This document shows positions 26,032 to 35,083 of a DNA stretch of 64,000 bases, piece after piece. Below the pieces are notes generated by a model. That model ran no database searches. It had not been told where the DNA came from and was given only the letters and a program-made list of their open reading frames with translations. A program made the position numbers and the translations under genes. Each line of letters starts with the position of its first letter. Position 1 is the first letter of the stretch. The stretch is from an uncultured Bacilli bacterium (GTDB taxonomy: Bacteria; Bacillota_I; Bacilli_A; RF39; UBA660). The stretch lies in the NCBI GenBank assembly GCA_934098485.1, contig CAKOOH010000002.1:104162-168161 (forward strand), in the 5' to 3' direction.

Positions 26032-26160
26032 ATGATAACTTATAATATTAAAGAAATTATTAATAAAGATTTAAATGATAATCAATTAAAAGAAATAATT
26101 AATAAAAAACTAATTAATATTATTAACTTATTAGAATTCGAAATTAATATTAATGAATAA
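26032..26160 (+). CDS. Small ORF coupled to the element 1 recombinase
   Basis: 42 residues, MITYNIKEIINKDLNDNQLK then an Ile/Asn-rich helical tail. GGAGG lies 6 bp upstream, and the gene overlaps the recombinase start by 8 bp. Recombinases of this class often have a tiny ORF just in front. A role as excision or directionality factor is speculative. Confidence 0.55.
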   Translation: MITYNIKEIINKDLNDNQLKEIINKKLINIINLLEFEININE

Positions 26161-27757
26161 ATTAAATAATAATGATGATCAAAAGTTTTATAAAGTTGGT
26201 ATTTATTTAAGACTATCAAATGAAGACAAGGATAAAATTAATAAAAATGATCCTAGTGAATCAATAAAAAATCAAAGAAATATGTTATTAGATTATATAA
26301 ATAAACATCAAGAGTTTATTTTAATAGATGAATACTGTGACGAAGATTTATCTGGCGCGGGAACCTATAGACCAGAATTTGAAAGATTAATAAGCGATTG
26401 TGAAAAAAGAAAGTTAGATATTGTTTTATGTAAAAGTCAATCTCGTTTTTCCAGGGATATGGAAATTGTAGAAAGATATATTAATAATAAATTTAAAGAA
26501 TGGAATATTCGTTTTATTGGTCTAGCGGATAATGCTGATACCGAAAACTATGGTAATAAAAAATCTAGGCAAATAAATGGTCTTGTTAATGAATGGTATT
26601 TAGAAGATGTTTCTAATAATATTCGTAGTGCTTTTAATTCTAAAATGAAAGAAGGAGAGTTTATATCCCCTTTCGCTGCTTTTGGCTATGAAATATCTAA
26701 AGAAAATAATAATAAATTAATTATAGACCCCCTTGCAAGTGATATTGTTAAAGAAATATATAATCTATATTTAAAAGGTTTTGGTTATACTAAAATTGTT
26801 AAATATCTAAATGATAAAAATATTCCCTCTCCTTCTCTTTATAAATATCAAAAAAATATTAAATTAAATATTGTAAGTAGTAAACCAAGAGAATCTATTA
26901 AATGGAACCCAAACACTATTAAAACTATCTTAACTAATGAATTATATATAGGTAATTTAATTCAAGGAAAAAGAACAACTGTAAGTTATAAAAATCATAA
27001 AATAATTAATAAGCCTAAAAATAAATGGATAAAAAAAGAAAATACTCATGCAGCCATTATTGATAAAAATATTTTTGATAAAGTTCAGCTAGAAATCAAA
27101 AAAAGAACAAAGCCATTAAAATCTACCGGTTTAGTTCACTCTTTTTCCGGTAAGGTTTTTTGTTTAGAATGTAAAAATCATTTACGTAAAAAAAATTCTT
27201 CTAAACATGAATATTTAGTTTGCTCTCATATAAATGATAATTATATAAATTGCTTAAATAAATCTTCCATTAGGTATGATGTTTTAGAAAAAATTATTTT
27301 AAATTTAATAAATAAAAAAATAAAGGATTACTTTGATTTAAATATGCTAAAAAAGAATTATTTTAACAATTTCAAAAACAGTTTTTCTAAGAAATTAGAA
27401 TCTCTAAAAAAGCAAAAAAAGGATATTATCAAAAAATTAAACAGCAATAAAAAATACTTAAAAAACATTTATGAAGATAAAGTTAATAAAGTTATAAGTC
27501 TTAATGAATTTAAAGATTTAATTACTATTTATAAAAATGATATACAAAAATTAAATTCAGAATTAAATTTTATAAAAAAAGAAATTAGTTACTATGAAAC
27601 AAAAAAACATTTTGATCCTTGTAAGTTATTTAATAAATATTATCAGTTAAAGAAATTAAATAGATTTATTGTTAACGAATTTATAGATAAGATTTTTATT
27701 GGGCAAACTCATGAGAAAACAAACACCAGAAACATTGAAATTATCTGGAATTTTTAA
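26153..27757 (+). CDS. Large serine recombinase of element 1 (TnpX-like)
   Basis: 534 residues. The resolvase catalytic domain covers about 12-160 (VGIYLRLSNED with the nucleophilic Ser, DEDLSGAGTYRPEFERL, SRFSRDMEIVERY). The recombinase domain (AFGYEISKENN, TIKTILTNELYIGNLIQGK) is next, then a zinc ribbon (CLECK...CSH..C at about 340-366) and a coiled coil before the C-terminus. It should catalyse integration and excision between attP and the 13-bp target in the ABC ATPase gene. It lies about 1.3 kb from the right end of the element. Confidence 0.92.
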   Translation: MNKLNNNDDQKFYKVGIYLRLSNEDKDKINKNDPSESIKNQRNMLLDYINKHQEFILIDEYCDEDLSGAGTYRPEFERLISDCEKRKLDIVLCKSQSRFSRDMEIVERYINNKFKEWNIRFIGLADNADTENYGNKKSRQINGLVNEWYLEDVSNNIRSAFNSKMKEGEFISPFAAFGYEISKENNNKLIIDPLASDIVKEIYNLYLKGFGYTKIVKYLNDKNIPSPSLYKYQKNIKLNIVSSKPRESIKWNPNTIKTILTNELYIGNLIQGKRTTVSYKNHKIINKPKNKWIKKENTHAAIIDKNIFDKVQLEIKKRTKPLKSTGLVHSFSGKVFCLECKNHLRKKNSSKHEYLVCSHINDNYINCLNKSSIRYDVLEKIILNLINKKIKDYFDLNMLKKNYFNNFKNSFSKKLESLKKQKKDIIKKLNSNKKYLKNIYEDKVNKVISLNEFKDLITIYKNDIQKLNSELNFIKKEISYYETKKHFDPCKLFNKYYQLKKLNRFIVNEFIDKIFIGQTHEKTNTRNIEIIWNF

Positions 27758-27819
27758 AATAAAAAAGGAAATCACCATTTTTTAGTGAATATATATTACA
27801 GAAAGAAAAAATAATATAG

Positions 27820-27966
27820 AAATATTTAGTAAATACCAAAAAAACTAACGAAATTAAACAGAGTTTACACAGAGTTTTTATTGAGGAATTTATAGATAAA
27901 ATCTATATTGGCAAGTTTAATGTTGAAATCAAAAGTAGAGATATACAAATTAAATGGAATTTTTAA
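27820..27966 (+). pseudogene. Tail remnant of a second large serine recombinase
   Basis: Open stretch ending HRVFIEEFIDKIYIGKFNVE, then DIQIKWNF and stop. It matches the last residues of the intact recombinase just upstream (FIVNEFIDKIFIGQ...IEIIWNF), yet differs enough to be a different gene. It shows that a second recombinase gene was replaced or deleted at this spot. Confidence 0.65.
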
Positions 27967-28022
27967 GAAAAGAAATACTCTCTATTCAAAATCCAAATAC
28001 ATAGTAAAGGAGATAAAAATAT

Positions 28023-28961
28023 ATGAAGAATGAAATTATACTATTTGAAAATCAAGATGTAAAACTCGAAGTTAATGTGAAAGATGAAAATGTTTGGCTA
28101 AATCGTGAGCAATTAGCTATGCTTTTTGATAGAGATATTAAAACAATAGGCAAACATATTAATAATGCTTTAAATGAAGAACTAGATAATTCTGTTGTCG
28201 CAAAATTTGCGACAACTGCAAAAGATGGTAAAACTTATCAAGTAGAATATTACAATTTAGATATGATAATTAGTGTTGGTTATCGTGTTAAGAGTCAAAA
28301 TGGCATTATTTTTAGAAAATGGGCAAATAAAATATTAAAAGATTATCTATTAAAAGGATATGTAGTTAATCAAAAGAGATTAGAATATCTTGAAAAAACA
28401 ATTAAATTAATAGATATTGCTGGAAGAATAGATACTGAATTAAAAGGAACTGAAGCCCAAGAAATAATTAAAGTAATAAATAACTATTCAAATGCTTTAA
28501 ATCTGCTTGATGATTATGACCATAAAAGAATAACTAAACCAAGTGGAACTAAAGATAATAAAAAAATTACTTACGAAGATTGTATTAGTATAGTTAATAA
28601 ACTTAAATTCAATAGTGATAGTGATTTGTTTGCACTTGAACGAGATGAGGGTTTAAAAGCAATTATAGGCACTATATACCAATCTTTTGATGGAAAAGAC
28701 TTATATTCTACTATAGAAGAAAAAGCTGCTAATTTTTTATATTTAATTACTAAAAACCATACTTTCATTGACGGAAACAAAAGAATTGCGGCTACATTAT
28801 TTATTTATTTTCTTGAATTTTATAATATTCTATATAAAGAAAATGAACAAGTTATTGATAATCATACACTTGTTGCAATTACATTATTAATAGCGCAGTC
28901 TAATCCCAAAGAAAAGGATATACTAATTGATTTAGTAATGAACTTCTTAAATAATGAATAA
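28023..28961 (+). CDS. RhuM-family protein fused to a Doc/Fic domain
   Basis: 312 residues. The N-terminal half (1-120) is the RhuM virulence-protein domain (VWLNREQLAMLFDRDIKTI, VEYYNLDMIISVGYRVKSQ). The C-terminal half carries HTFIDGNKR at about 246-254, the Doc-type variant of the Fic motif (HxFxDxNKR), which in phage P1 Doc phosphorylates EF-Tu. No separate antitoxin is visible; the RhuM part may supply the regulatory or DNA-binding half. AAAGGAG ribosome site. As the last gene of element 1 it may stabilise the element. Confidence 0.85.
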   Translation: MKNEIILFENQDVKLEVNVKDENVWLNREQLAMLFDRDIKTIGKHINNALNEELDNSVVAKFATTAKDGKTYQVEYYNLDMIISVGYRVKSQNGIIFRKWANKILKDYLLKGYVVNQKRLEYLEKTIKLIDIAGRIDTELKGTEAQEIIKVINNYSNALNLLDDYDHKRITKPSGTKDNKKITYEDCISIVNKLKFNSDSDLFALERDEGLKAIIGTIYQSFDGKDLYSTIEEKAANFLYLITKNHTFIDGNKRIAATLFIYFLEFYNILYKENEQVIDNHTLVAITLLIAQSNPKEKDILIDLVMNFLNNE

Positions 28962-29066
28962 TGAATTAGCAAATCAATTAAAAATATAGGTTGCATTAGA
29001 ACACATTCTTAAAATCTATATAATATAAGATTTTCTTAAAACAAATAAAAATGTCTTCACTCTATT

Positions 29067-29079
29067 CAAAGAGTTGCTT
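29067..29079 (+). repeat. attR core of element 1
   Basis: Second copy of CAAAGAGTTGCTT, in direct orientation to 20443-20455; the ATPase frame resumes across it. Confidence 0.8.
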
Positions 29080-29411
29080 TAATTAGGACACTTGCCATCA
29101 AACCCGATATTATTTTTCTTGATGAGCCATTATCAGCATTAGATTACGTTACAAGATTAATGATTACTGATGAAATTTATAATATTTTAAGAGAAAAAAA
29201 TATTACTACTATTCTCATTTCTCACGATATAGCAGAATGCGTTTCTTTCTGTGATCGTATCATCGTTTTATCAAAAAGACCAGCAGTTATTAAAAACATT
29301 TACAACATTGACCTCGAACAAAAAAGTATTCCATCTAAAAACAGGCGTGATAAATTATTTAATTATTATTATGATTTAATATGGAGTGATTTAGATAAAA
29401 ATGTCACTTGA
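29067..29411 (+). pseudogene. ABC uptake ATPase, 3' part
   Basis: Continues the frame from the signature motif: QRVALIRTLAIKPDIIFLDEP (Walker B with catalytic Glu), D-loop SALD, and the H-loop ISHD. The first internal ATG is at 29160, past Walker B, so no functional protein can be made without excision. It overlaps the permease start by 11 bp, as in intact operons. Confidence 0.88.
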
Positions 29412-30078
29412 ACAAAAAAAGTATTTAAAGAAAATTAAAAGAGATAAAACAATTATTTTTCTAATTCAAATATCTTTAACTTTACTATTTATAATATCTT
29501 GGGAATTATTAAGCAAATATAATATCATCAATAGTTTTATATTTTCTAGTCCTTCAAAAATTATTAAATGCATTTATAACTTAGCAATAAATAATAACTT
29601 ACTATATCATATTTGGATAACCCTTAAAGAAATTATTATTTCTTTCACATTAGGATCCATCATTGGTTTTGTCTTTGCAATTATATTTTATATGATACCT
29701 AGTATTAAAAAAATATTTGATCCATTTTTAACCTTAATTAATAGTTTACCTAAAGTCTCTTTAGGTCCCCTACTAATTATTTGGCTTGGTGCTAATATGT
29801 CTTCAATAATAGTTATGAGTTTACTTATTAATACTATTGTAACCTTAATATCTATTTACAATGGTTTAATAAACACCGATAATTATAAAATAAAAATGTT
29901 TAAAACCTTTAAAGCTACTAAAATACAAACTTTAATTTATTTAGTCATCCCCCATAATAAAGAAACAATTTTATCTAGTTTAAAACTAAATATATCTATG
30001 TCTTTAATTGGAATTAACACACTATGGAGAAAAATTAAGATAACTTATAGAATATATCTAATCTGTCATCAGTTATAA
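29401..30078 (+). pseudogene. ABC uptake permease (TauC/SsuC type), 5' part, interrupted by element 2
   Basis: Native codons run from ATG 29401 to about 30006, giving five membrane helices and the SLPKVSLGPLLIIWLGA region typical of this family. After LNISMSLIG the reading frame enters element 2 and ends at a chimeric stop (30078). The native C-terminus is at 34848-35021. Joined at ATTGG the gene is 259 codons, the usual size, with codon phase preserved. Confidence 0.88.
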
Positions 30079-31375
30079 CAACCTTACTAATAAGATGCAT
30101 TATAATCATTCTTTTTTCTTCAAAAGACATTAAATTCCATACTGATTCCAAATTATATTTAGTACTAACTTTATTATCTATTATATTATCCTTTAAATTA
30201 TTAATCGTTTTTATAATATTTTTCTTTTCAGCTTCTAAATTACTAATTCTATTTTTAACATCAGTATTAATCAGTCCATCAGATAAAAGATTAATTAAAT
30301 TTTTCATTTGATAATTAATTCTAGTTAATCTTTTTTTATATTCTAGTTTTACATTTACATATTTAATTTGATCAGAATCAATAAATAAATTATTATCTAA
30401 TTTCATTCTAAAAATATTTTTTAATACCGCTTCTTCTATACAAAAAGAATCCCATCTTTTATTCTTGCAATTACTATCTTTAATAAACTGTGGTTTACTT
30501 TTTTGTTGAGAATAACAATAACAAATTAGTCTTTTACCCCATTTTTGATATCTATATTTTGCACCACAATACCCACAATATATCTTTCCAGATAATAAAT
30601 AATGAATTGCCGTTCTAGATTTACTTCTAAGTTTATGAGTTTCAATTATTTTATTATAAGTTTTTTCACTTATAACTGCCGGATGCCTTCCAACATATTC
30701 ATGATTTTTATAAGGGACTAATCCTAATGAAGTTCTTGATAATAGTCTTTTTTCTACTAAACTTTCATTCATTCCAACAATAGTTCCAATCTTTTCAAAA
30801 CTATAACCACTTAAATATAAATTAATCATCTTATATAATATTTCTACCTGTTCTAAAACCGGAACCAAAGTACCTTTATTTCTATCATAAGCATAAGGAA
30901 AAGGAACTTTTCCCCCGCCTTTCCAATAACCATTTTCAGCTCTCTTTTTAATTCCAATTTTAGTTCTTTCTAAAATAGTTTCTCTTTCTAACTGAGCAAA
31001 TATAGAAAGAATTCCAATCATAGCCTTACCAAATGGAGTTGTTGTATCAAAATTTTCTCTCATTGAAATAAAACCAACATTATATTTATTAAAAACTTCT
31101 TCAATAAGAAATAAAGTGTCTTTCTGACTTCTTGATATTCTATCTAATTTAAAAACAATTACACAATCTAATCTATGAAATTTAACATCATCAATTAATT
31201 TTTGAATTGCTGGTCTTTTTAAGTCTTTACCACTATAACCACCATCAATATAATATTCAAATTCATTAAATTCTTTAGATTTAGCAAAATTTAACAAGTA
31301 TTCTTTTTGAGCTTCTATAGAATAACCTTCCATTTGAATATCAGTAGAAACTCTTGCATATAACCCTGCTTTCAT
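30035..31375 (-). CDS. Large serine recombinase of element 2
   Basis: 446 residues. The catalytic domain starts MKAGLYARVST (nucleophilic Ser at 10) and contains DGGYSGKDLKRPAIQKL and KLDRISRSQKDT. The recombinase domain, a zinc ribbon (CGYCGAKY... with later Cys) and a coiled-coil C-terminus follow. Its stop lies within 30 bp of the left junction, the usual place for an integrase. It should act on the ATTGG-centred site in the permease gene. Shorter than the element 1 enzyme and only distantly similar. Confidence 0.92.
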   Translation of the reverse strand: MKAGLYARVSTDIQMEGYSIEAQKEYLLNFAKSKEFNEFEYYIDGGYSGKDLKRPAIQKLIDDVKFHRLDCVIVFKLDRISRSQKDTLFLIEEVFNKYNVGFISMRENFDTTTPFGKAMIGILSIFAQLERETILERTKIGIKKRAENGYWKGGGKVPFPYAYDRNKGTLVPVLEQVEILYKMINLYLSGYSFEKIGTIVGMNESLVEKRLLSRTSLGLVPYKNHEYVGRHPAVISEKTYNKIIETHKLRSKSRTAIHYLLSGKIYCGYCGAKYRYQKWGKRLICYCYSQQKSKPQFIKDSNCKNKRWDSFCIEEAVLKNIFRMKLDNNLFIDSDQIKYVNVKLEYKKRLTRINYQMKNLINLLSDGLINTDVKNRISNLEAEKKNIIKTINNLKDNIIDNKVSTKYNLESVWNLMSFEEKRMIIMHLISKVVITDDRLDIFYKLS

Positions 31376-31398
31376 ATATACTCCTTTAAATCACTTAA

Positions 31399-31424
31399 AA
31401 TAAGGGAAATTATTTTCCCTTATT
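31399..31424 (-). terminator. Hairpin between the 38-codon ORF and recombinase
   Basis: AATAAGGGAAA / TTTTCCCTTATT inverted repeat covering the stop of the small ORF. The T-run is weak, so it may attenuate rather than stop transcription into the recombinase. Confidence 0.4.
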
Positions 31425-31526
31425 ATATTTATTTATTAAATCATATATAATTGATACTTTTAATACTATCTTATTAGGAATAATAATATTACCATTTATA
31501 TCATAATTAGTAACTTTTAATAACAC
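31410..31526 (-). CDS. Small ORF upstream of the element 2 recombinase
   Basis: 38 residues starting at GTG (MLLKVTNYDINGNIIIPNKI...), with GAGGGGA upstream at good spacing. The pattern of a short beta strand followed by a Lys-rich helix is AbrB-like in feel but too short to call. It occupies the same position relative to its recombinase as the 42-codon ORF of element 1. Confidence 0.45.
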   Translation of the reverse strand: MLLKVTNYDINGNIIIPNKIVLKVSIIYDLINKYNKGK

Positions 31527-31568
31527 AATTAAATCCCCTCAGTAAAATATATTACCAAATAATATAGA

Positions 31569-34034
31569 TTATTCTACATTCTTTAAAGATGCAATCATAT
31601 TAATCTTTTTTAAATTATAATGAGTTACTATATTAACAATAATTGTAAATAATATTGTTATTAAAGCAGAATAAATAAAACTAATAGTATAAACATTTCG
31701 GTCAAACATTATATAATCTGGTTCACAAGTTGAAATAATAAAATGACATAAATAAGAACCAGATAATAATCCAATAGTTATTCCAATTACAGTTAAAATA
31801 ACTGTTTCTCGATTAATATATTTATCAACCTCACTCGGATAAAAGCCTAATACTTTTAAAGTAGCAATTTCCCTTTTTCTTTCACTAATATTAATATTAG
31901 ATAAATTATATAAAACTACAAAAGCTAACGCTGCAGCAGCTATTATTAAAATAGCAACAATAGAATCTATTGAAGATAATACCTCACTAATAGATTCTTT
32001 TATGTCTTCATTATTTACAATAGATGTCGCATATCCTTTACTTATATATTTCTTATTAAAAGCATCTTTTTCTTCTTTACTAGTTTCCTTTAAATCTATT
32101 AAGAAGGAATTAACATTGTAATTATTAAATATTTCTTGATAAGTATCCTTAGACATATATAAATATTGATTAATATAATTTTTAGTAATATATGAAATCA
32201 TAATTTTCTTTTTATTATTATCACTATCTAATATAGTAATTTGATCATTAACCCCCACCTTTAATAATCTCGATGTTTTTTCACTTATAATACAAGTATT
32301 ATTTCCAGATAAATTATTAATTGATTTATTATTATCGATATTAACAAGTGAAATAACATCTTCTAATTCATCAAAATTAAGGGGAATAATGGCAGTTACA
32401 TCCTGTTTTTTATCATTACTTGAAACAGTTAAACTTTGAGTATTAATTGCTACCAATTTATCTACTAAAGGATCTTTTGACAAATCATCTTTAATCAAAT
32501 TATAATTTTTATCCTCATTAATAACCATAATCTTATCATACTTAAAAATATAATTAAATTGATAATCAGTTACATCTTTAATCGAATCTTTTAATCCAAA
32601 ACCCGCTAGAATTAAAGCCGTACAACCAGCAATCCCAAAAATAGTTGTAAAAACCCTAGACTTATACCTAAAAATATTTCTAATCGTAATTTTATCCGAA
32701 AATTTTAACTTTCTCCAAAGAATTGATATTCTCTCCAACAATATTTTTTTACCACTTTTAGGAGGTTTTGGTCTCATTAAATTAGCAGGTACCTCTCTTA
32801 AACTATTACCAGAAACAAAAATTGCAGTACCACAAATACATAATAAACATATAACCAACCCGAAAAGATTAGAAATACTATCAATAGTATAAATAAATTT
32901 AGGAATAAAGAATATTTTCTTATAAATATTCCAAATAACATAAGGAATTAAATAAGAACCAATAAATACCCCCAAAATGCTACCGACAACTGTAGCCAAA
33001 AAAGAATATATAACATATTTTAAAGTTATCTCAAAACTATTGTAACCTAAAGACTTTAAAGTTCCATTTTCAGTGCGATCCTCTTCAATCATTCTCATCA
33101 TTGAAATAAGACTTACTAATATTGCAATAGCAAAAAATATTAAAGGAAATATATTACCAAGTTTTTTGATATTATCACTAGCATTTATCATTTCTTTATA
33201 AGAATCATTATTAAGTCTATCAAAAATATACCATTTTGGTTTAGTAAATTTAGATTCATCAATAGTAATACCATATTTTTTACTATTATTTATAATTTCG
33301 CCATATAAATCATTATATCTTTCTTCTTCTCTATCAGACTTAATATTTTTAATGTTACTAATAACATTCTCTACTAATTCATTATAATCATCACTATTAG
33401 TTAACTTATTTTTAGTACCAGTAATATTAATATAAACATTAGTAAATACTTCTGTTTTAATAACATCATCCAATAAATATATATAATAATTAACTTTACC
33501 ATTTCCAAGAGTAGTTATTGGTCTTTCTGAAGAAAAATACAAGGGACTTACGACAATACCAACTATTTTATATACTTTATCCTCTATAGTAATATTATCA
33601 TTTATTTTTATATTATTTTCATTTAATAAAGCCTCATCAACAACAATTTCATTGTTATTATCTGGTAATCTTCCCTCTTTTAAATAAACTTTATTTACTT
33701 CATTATTTATTCCTATTAATTTAACAACATATTGATTATTATCAACATTTAAATATACATCTTTTGAATAAGTTCCTACTACTTTATCAATACCATTAAT
33801 CTTAGATAAATATTTTACATCATCATCAGTTAATCCCAAATTAGAAACAACTTCAATATCATAAACATCATTATTATCAAAAAAAATATCTAATGTCTTT
33901 AATAAATCAGGACTGCAAGCTTGAATACCAGCATAAAAACCTACACCTAAAAATGCCATTAATAATAAAGATAGAAATCTCTTATAATTATCTTTTATTT
34001 TTCTAAAAATATGTTTTAATAGCCCACTTTTCAT
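31569..34034 (-). CDS. FtsX/MacB-type ABC exporter permease
   Basis: 821 residues. The first membrane helix (YKRFLSLLLMAFLGVGFYAGI) is followed by a large periplasm-like extracellular domain, then an FtsX core at about 295-420, a linker, a second extracellular domain and a last FtsX unit with SERKREIATLKVLGF (about 740). The duplicated FtsX layout matches 'putative ABC transport system permease' proteins that export lipids, peptides or antimicrobial compounds. It follows its ATPase by one base. Substrate not readable. Confidence 0.85.
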   Translation of the reverse strand: MKSGLLKHIFRKIKDNYKRFLSLLLMAFLGVGFYAGIQACSPDLLKTLDIFFDNNDVYDIEVVSNLGLTDDDVKYLSKINGIDKVVGTYSKDVYLNVDNNQYVVKLIGINNEVNKVYLKEGRLPDNNNEIVVDEALLNENNIKINDNITIEDKVYKIVGIVVSPLYFSSERPITTLGNGKVNYYIYLLDDVIKTEVFTNVYINITGTKNKLTNSDDYNELVENVISNIKNIKSDREEERYNDLYGEIINNSKKYGITIDESKFTKPKWYIFDRLNNDSYKEMINASDNIKKLGNIFPLIFFAIAILVSLISMMRMIEEDRTENGTLKSLGYNSFEITLKYVIYSFLATVVGSILGVFIGSYLIPYVIWNIYKKIFFIPKFIYTIDSISNLFGLVICLLCICGTAIFVSGNSLREVPANLMRPKPPKSGKKILLERISILWRKLKFSDKITIRNIFRYKSRVFTTIFGIAGCTALILAGFGLKDSIKDVTDYQFNYIFKYDKIMVINEDKNYNLIKDDLSKDPLVDKLVAINTQSLTVSSNDKKQDVTAIIPLNFDELEDVISLVNIDNNKSINNLSGNNTCIISEKTSRLLKVGVNDQITILDSDNNKKKIMISYITKNYINQYLYMSKDTYQEIFNNYNVNSFLIDLKETSKEEKDAFNKKYISKGYATSIVNNEDIKESISEVLSSIDSIVAILIIAAAALAFVVLYNLSNINISERKREIATLKVLGFYPSEVDKYINRETVILTVIGITIGLLSGSYLCHFIISTCEPDYIMFDRNVYTISFIYSALITILFTIIVNIVTHYNLKKINMIASLKNVE

Positions 34035-34035
34035 A

Positions 34036-34737
34036 TTACCACTCTATGTCCTCAATATTCATCGGATGTTCATTAATAATAACATTACTAACTGAACCAT
34101 TTTTAAATTTAATTATTTTATCAGCCATTGGACTAATTGCAGAATTATGTGTGATAATAATAACAGTCATATGTTCATTTCGACAAGTATCTTGTAATAA
34201 TTTTAATATTTGTTTACCTGTTTTATAATCTAAGGCTCCAGTAGGTTCATCACATAATAATAATTTAGGATTTTTACATATTGCTCTAGCAATAGCTACC
34301 CTTTGTTGCTCCCCACCAGAAAGTTGAGCAGGAAAATTGTTTTTGCGCATATTTAATCCAACTTTATCTAAAATCAAACTAGGATCTAGTGAATTTTTAC
34401 ATAATTGAGTAGCAAGTTCTACATTTTCTAAAACACTCATATTTTGAATTAAATTATAAAATTGAAAAACAAAACCAATATCATTTCTTCTATAATTAAT
34501 TAATTCTCTATCATTTAATTTATTAATATATTTTCCGTCTACTAAAACTTCACCACTAGTTATACTATCCATTCCCCCTAAGATATTTAAACATGTAGTC
34601 TTTCCAGCACCTGAAGGGCCTAATATACAAACCAGTTCACCTTTTTCAATATCAAAAGAAGTATTATCAAGAGCTTTAATCTGAACTTCACCCATTTTAT
34701 ATATTTTATTAACATTTTTAAATTCAATATAAGACAT
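34036..34737 (-). CDS. ABC exporter ATPase, LolD/MacB type
   Basis: 233 residues from ATG 34737. Walker [11 protein letters not shown]-loop FVFQFYNLI, signature [15 protein letters not shown], Walker [13 protein letters not shown] and H-loop ITHN are all intact. An in-frame ATG 9 bp upstream is possible, but [17 protein letters not shown] is the usual family start. Partner of the FtsX permease directly downstream. The complete motif set indicates a working transporter carried as cargo by element 2. Confidence 0.88.
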   Translation of the reverse strand: MSYIEFKNVNKIYKMGEVQIKALDNTSFDIEKGELVCILGPSGAGKTTCLNILGGMDSITSGEVLVDGKYINKLNDRELINYRRNDIGFVFQFYNLIQNMSVLENVELATQLCKNSLDPSLILDKVGLNMRKNNFPAQLSGGEQQRVAIARAICKNPKLLLCDEPTGALDYKTGKQILKLLQDTCRNEHMTVIIITHNSAISPMADKIIKFKNGSVSNVIINEHPMNIEDIEW

Positions 34738-34847
34738 TATTACCATCTCACTTTCAAATTAAGTCTTTACTTTAACTATAAATAATTATATCATGTATTA
34801 AATTGAACATAAAGATATCATAGTATTCTTTTCTCCATCACTACATC

Positions 34848-35021
34848 ATTGGCGTTATTATGGGAGAGTTCTTAGTAAGTAAAGCAGGTATCGGCTATTT
34901 AATATTATATGGAACTCAAGTATTTAATTTAAATTTAGTTATGAGTGGAATAATCCTTATAATGTTAATATCGTTTATAATATATGAAATCATTAATTTA
35001 ACCTTAAAAACTTCAAATTAA
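34848..35021 (+). pseudogene. ABC uptake permease, 3' part
   Basis: Frame IGVIMGEFLVSKAGIGYLIL continues the EAA loop of the permease, followed by one membrane helix and the native stop. It has no start of its own. It joins in phase to 30006 if element 2 is removed. Confidence 0.88.
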
Positions 35022-35043
35022 ACCTCAGTCGAGGTTTTTTTAT
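35020..35043 (+). terminator. Terminator of the uptake operon
   Basis: AAACCTC-AGTC-GAGGTTT followed by TTTTATT. It directly follows the permease stop, marking the original operon end. Confidence 0.85.
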
Positions 35044-35083
35044 TAAATTATTATGATATAATTTATAGCAAGGAGTTGTTAAC

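Larger units (their letters stand above)
20443..29066 (+). mobile_element. Element 1: 8.6-kb serine-recombinase integrative element
   Basis: 8624 bp between two copies of CAAAGAGTTGCTT that together reconstitute the ATPase gene. Content: a five-gene minus-strand cluster (20548-25520), a transposase remnant (about 25591-25818), a small ORF plus large serine recombinase (26032-27757), a recombinase tail remnant, and a RhuM-Doc/Fic fusion (28023-28961). No conjugation or phage structural genes, so it is a non-autonomous or mobilisable unit at most. The transposase and recombinase remnants show the element is composite. Confidence 0.85.
30007..34847 (-). mobile_element. Element 2: 4.8-kb serine-recombinase element carrying an ABC exporter
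   Basis: 4841 bp between two ATTGG pentamers in the permease gene. All genes lie on the minus strand: ABC ATPase, FtsX-type permease, a 38-codon ORF and a large serine recombinase. The core repeat is much shorter than that of element 1, and the recombinases are clearly different, so the two insertions are independent. Confidence 0.82.
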
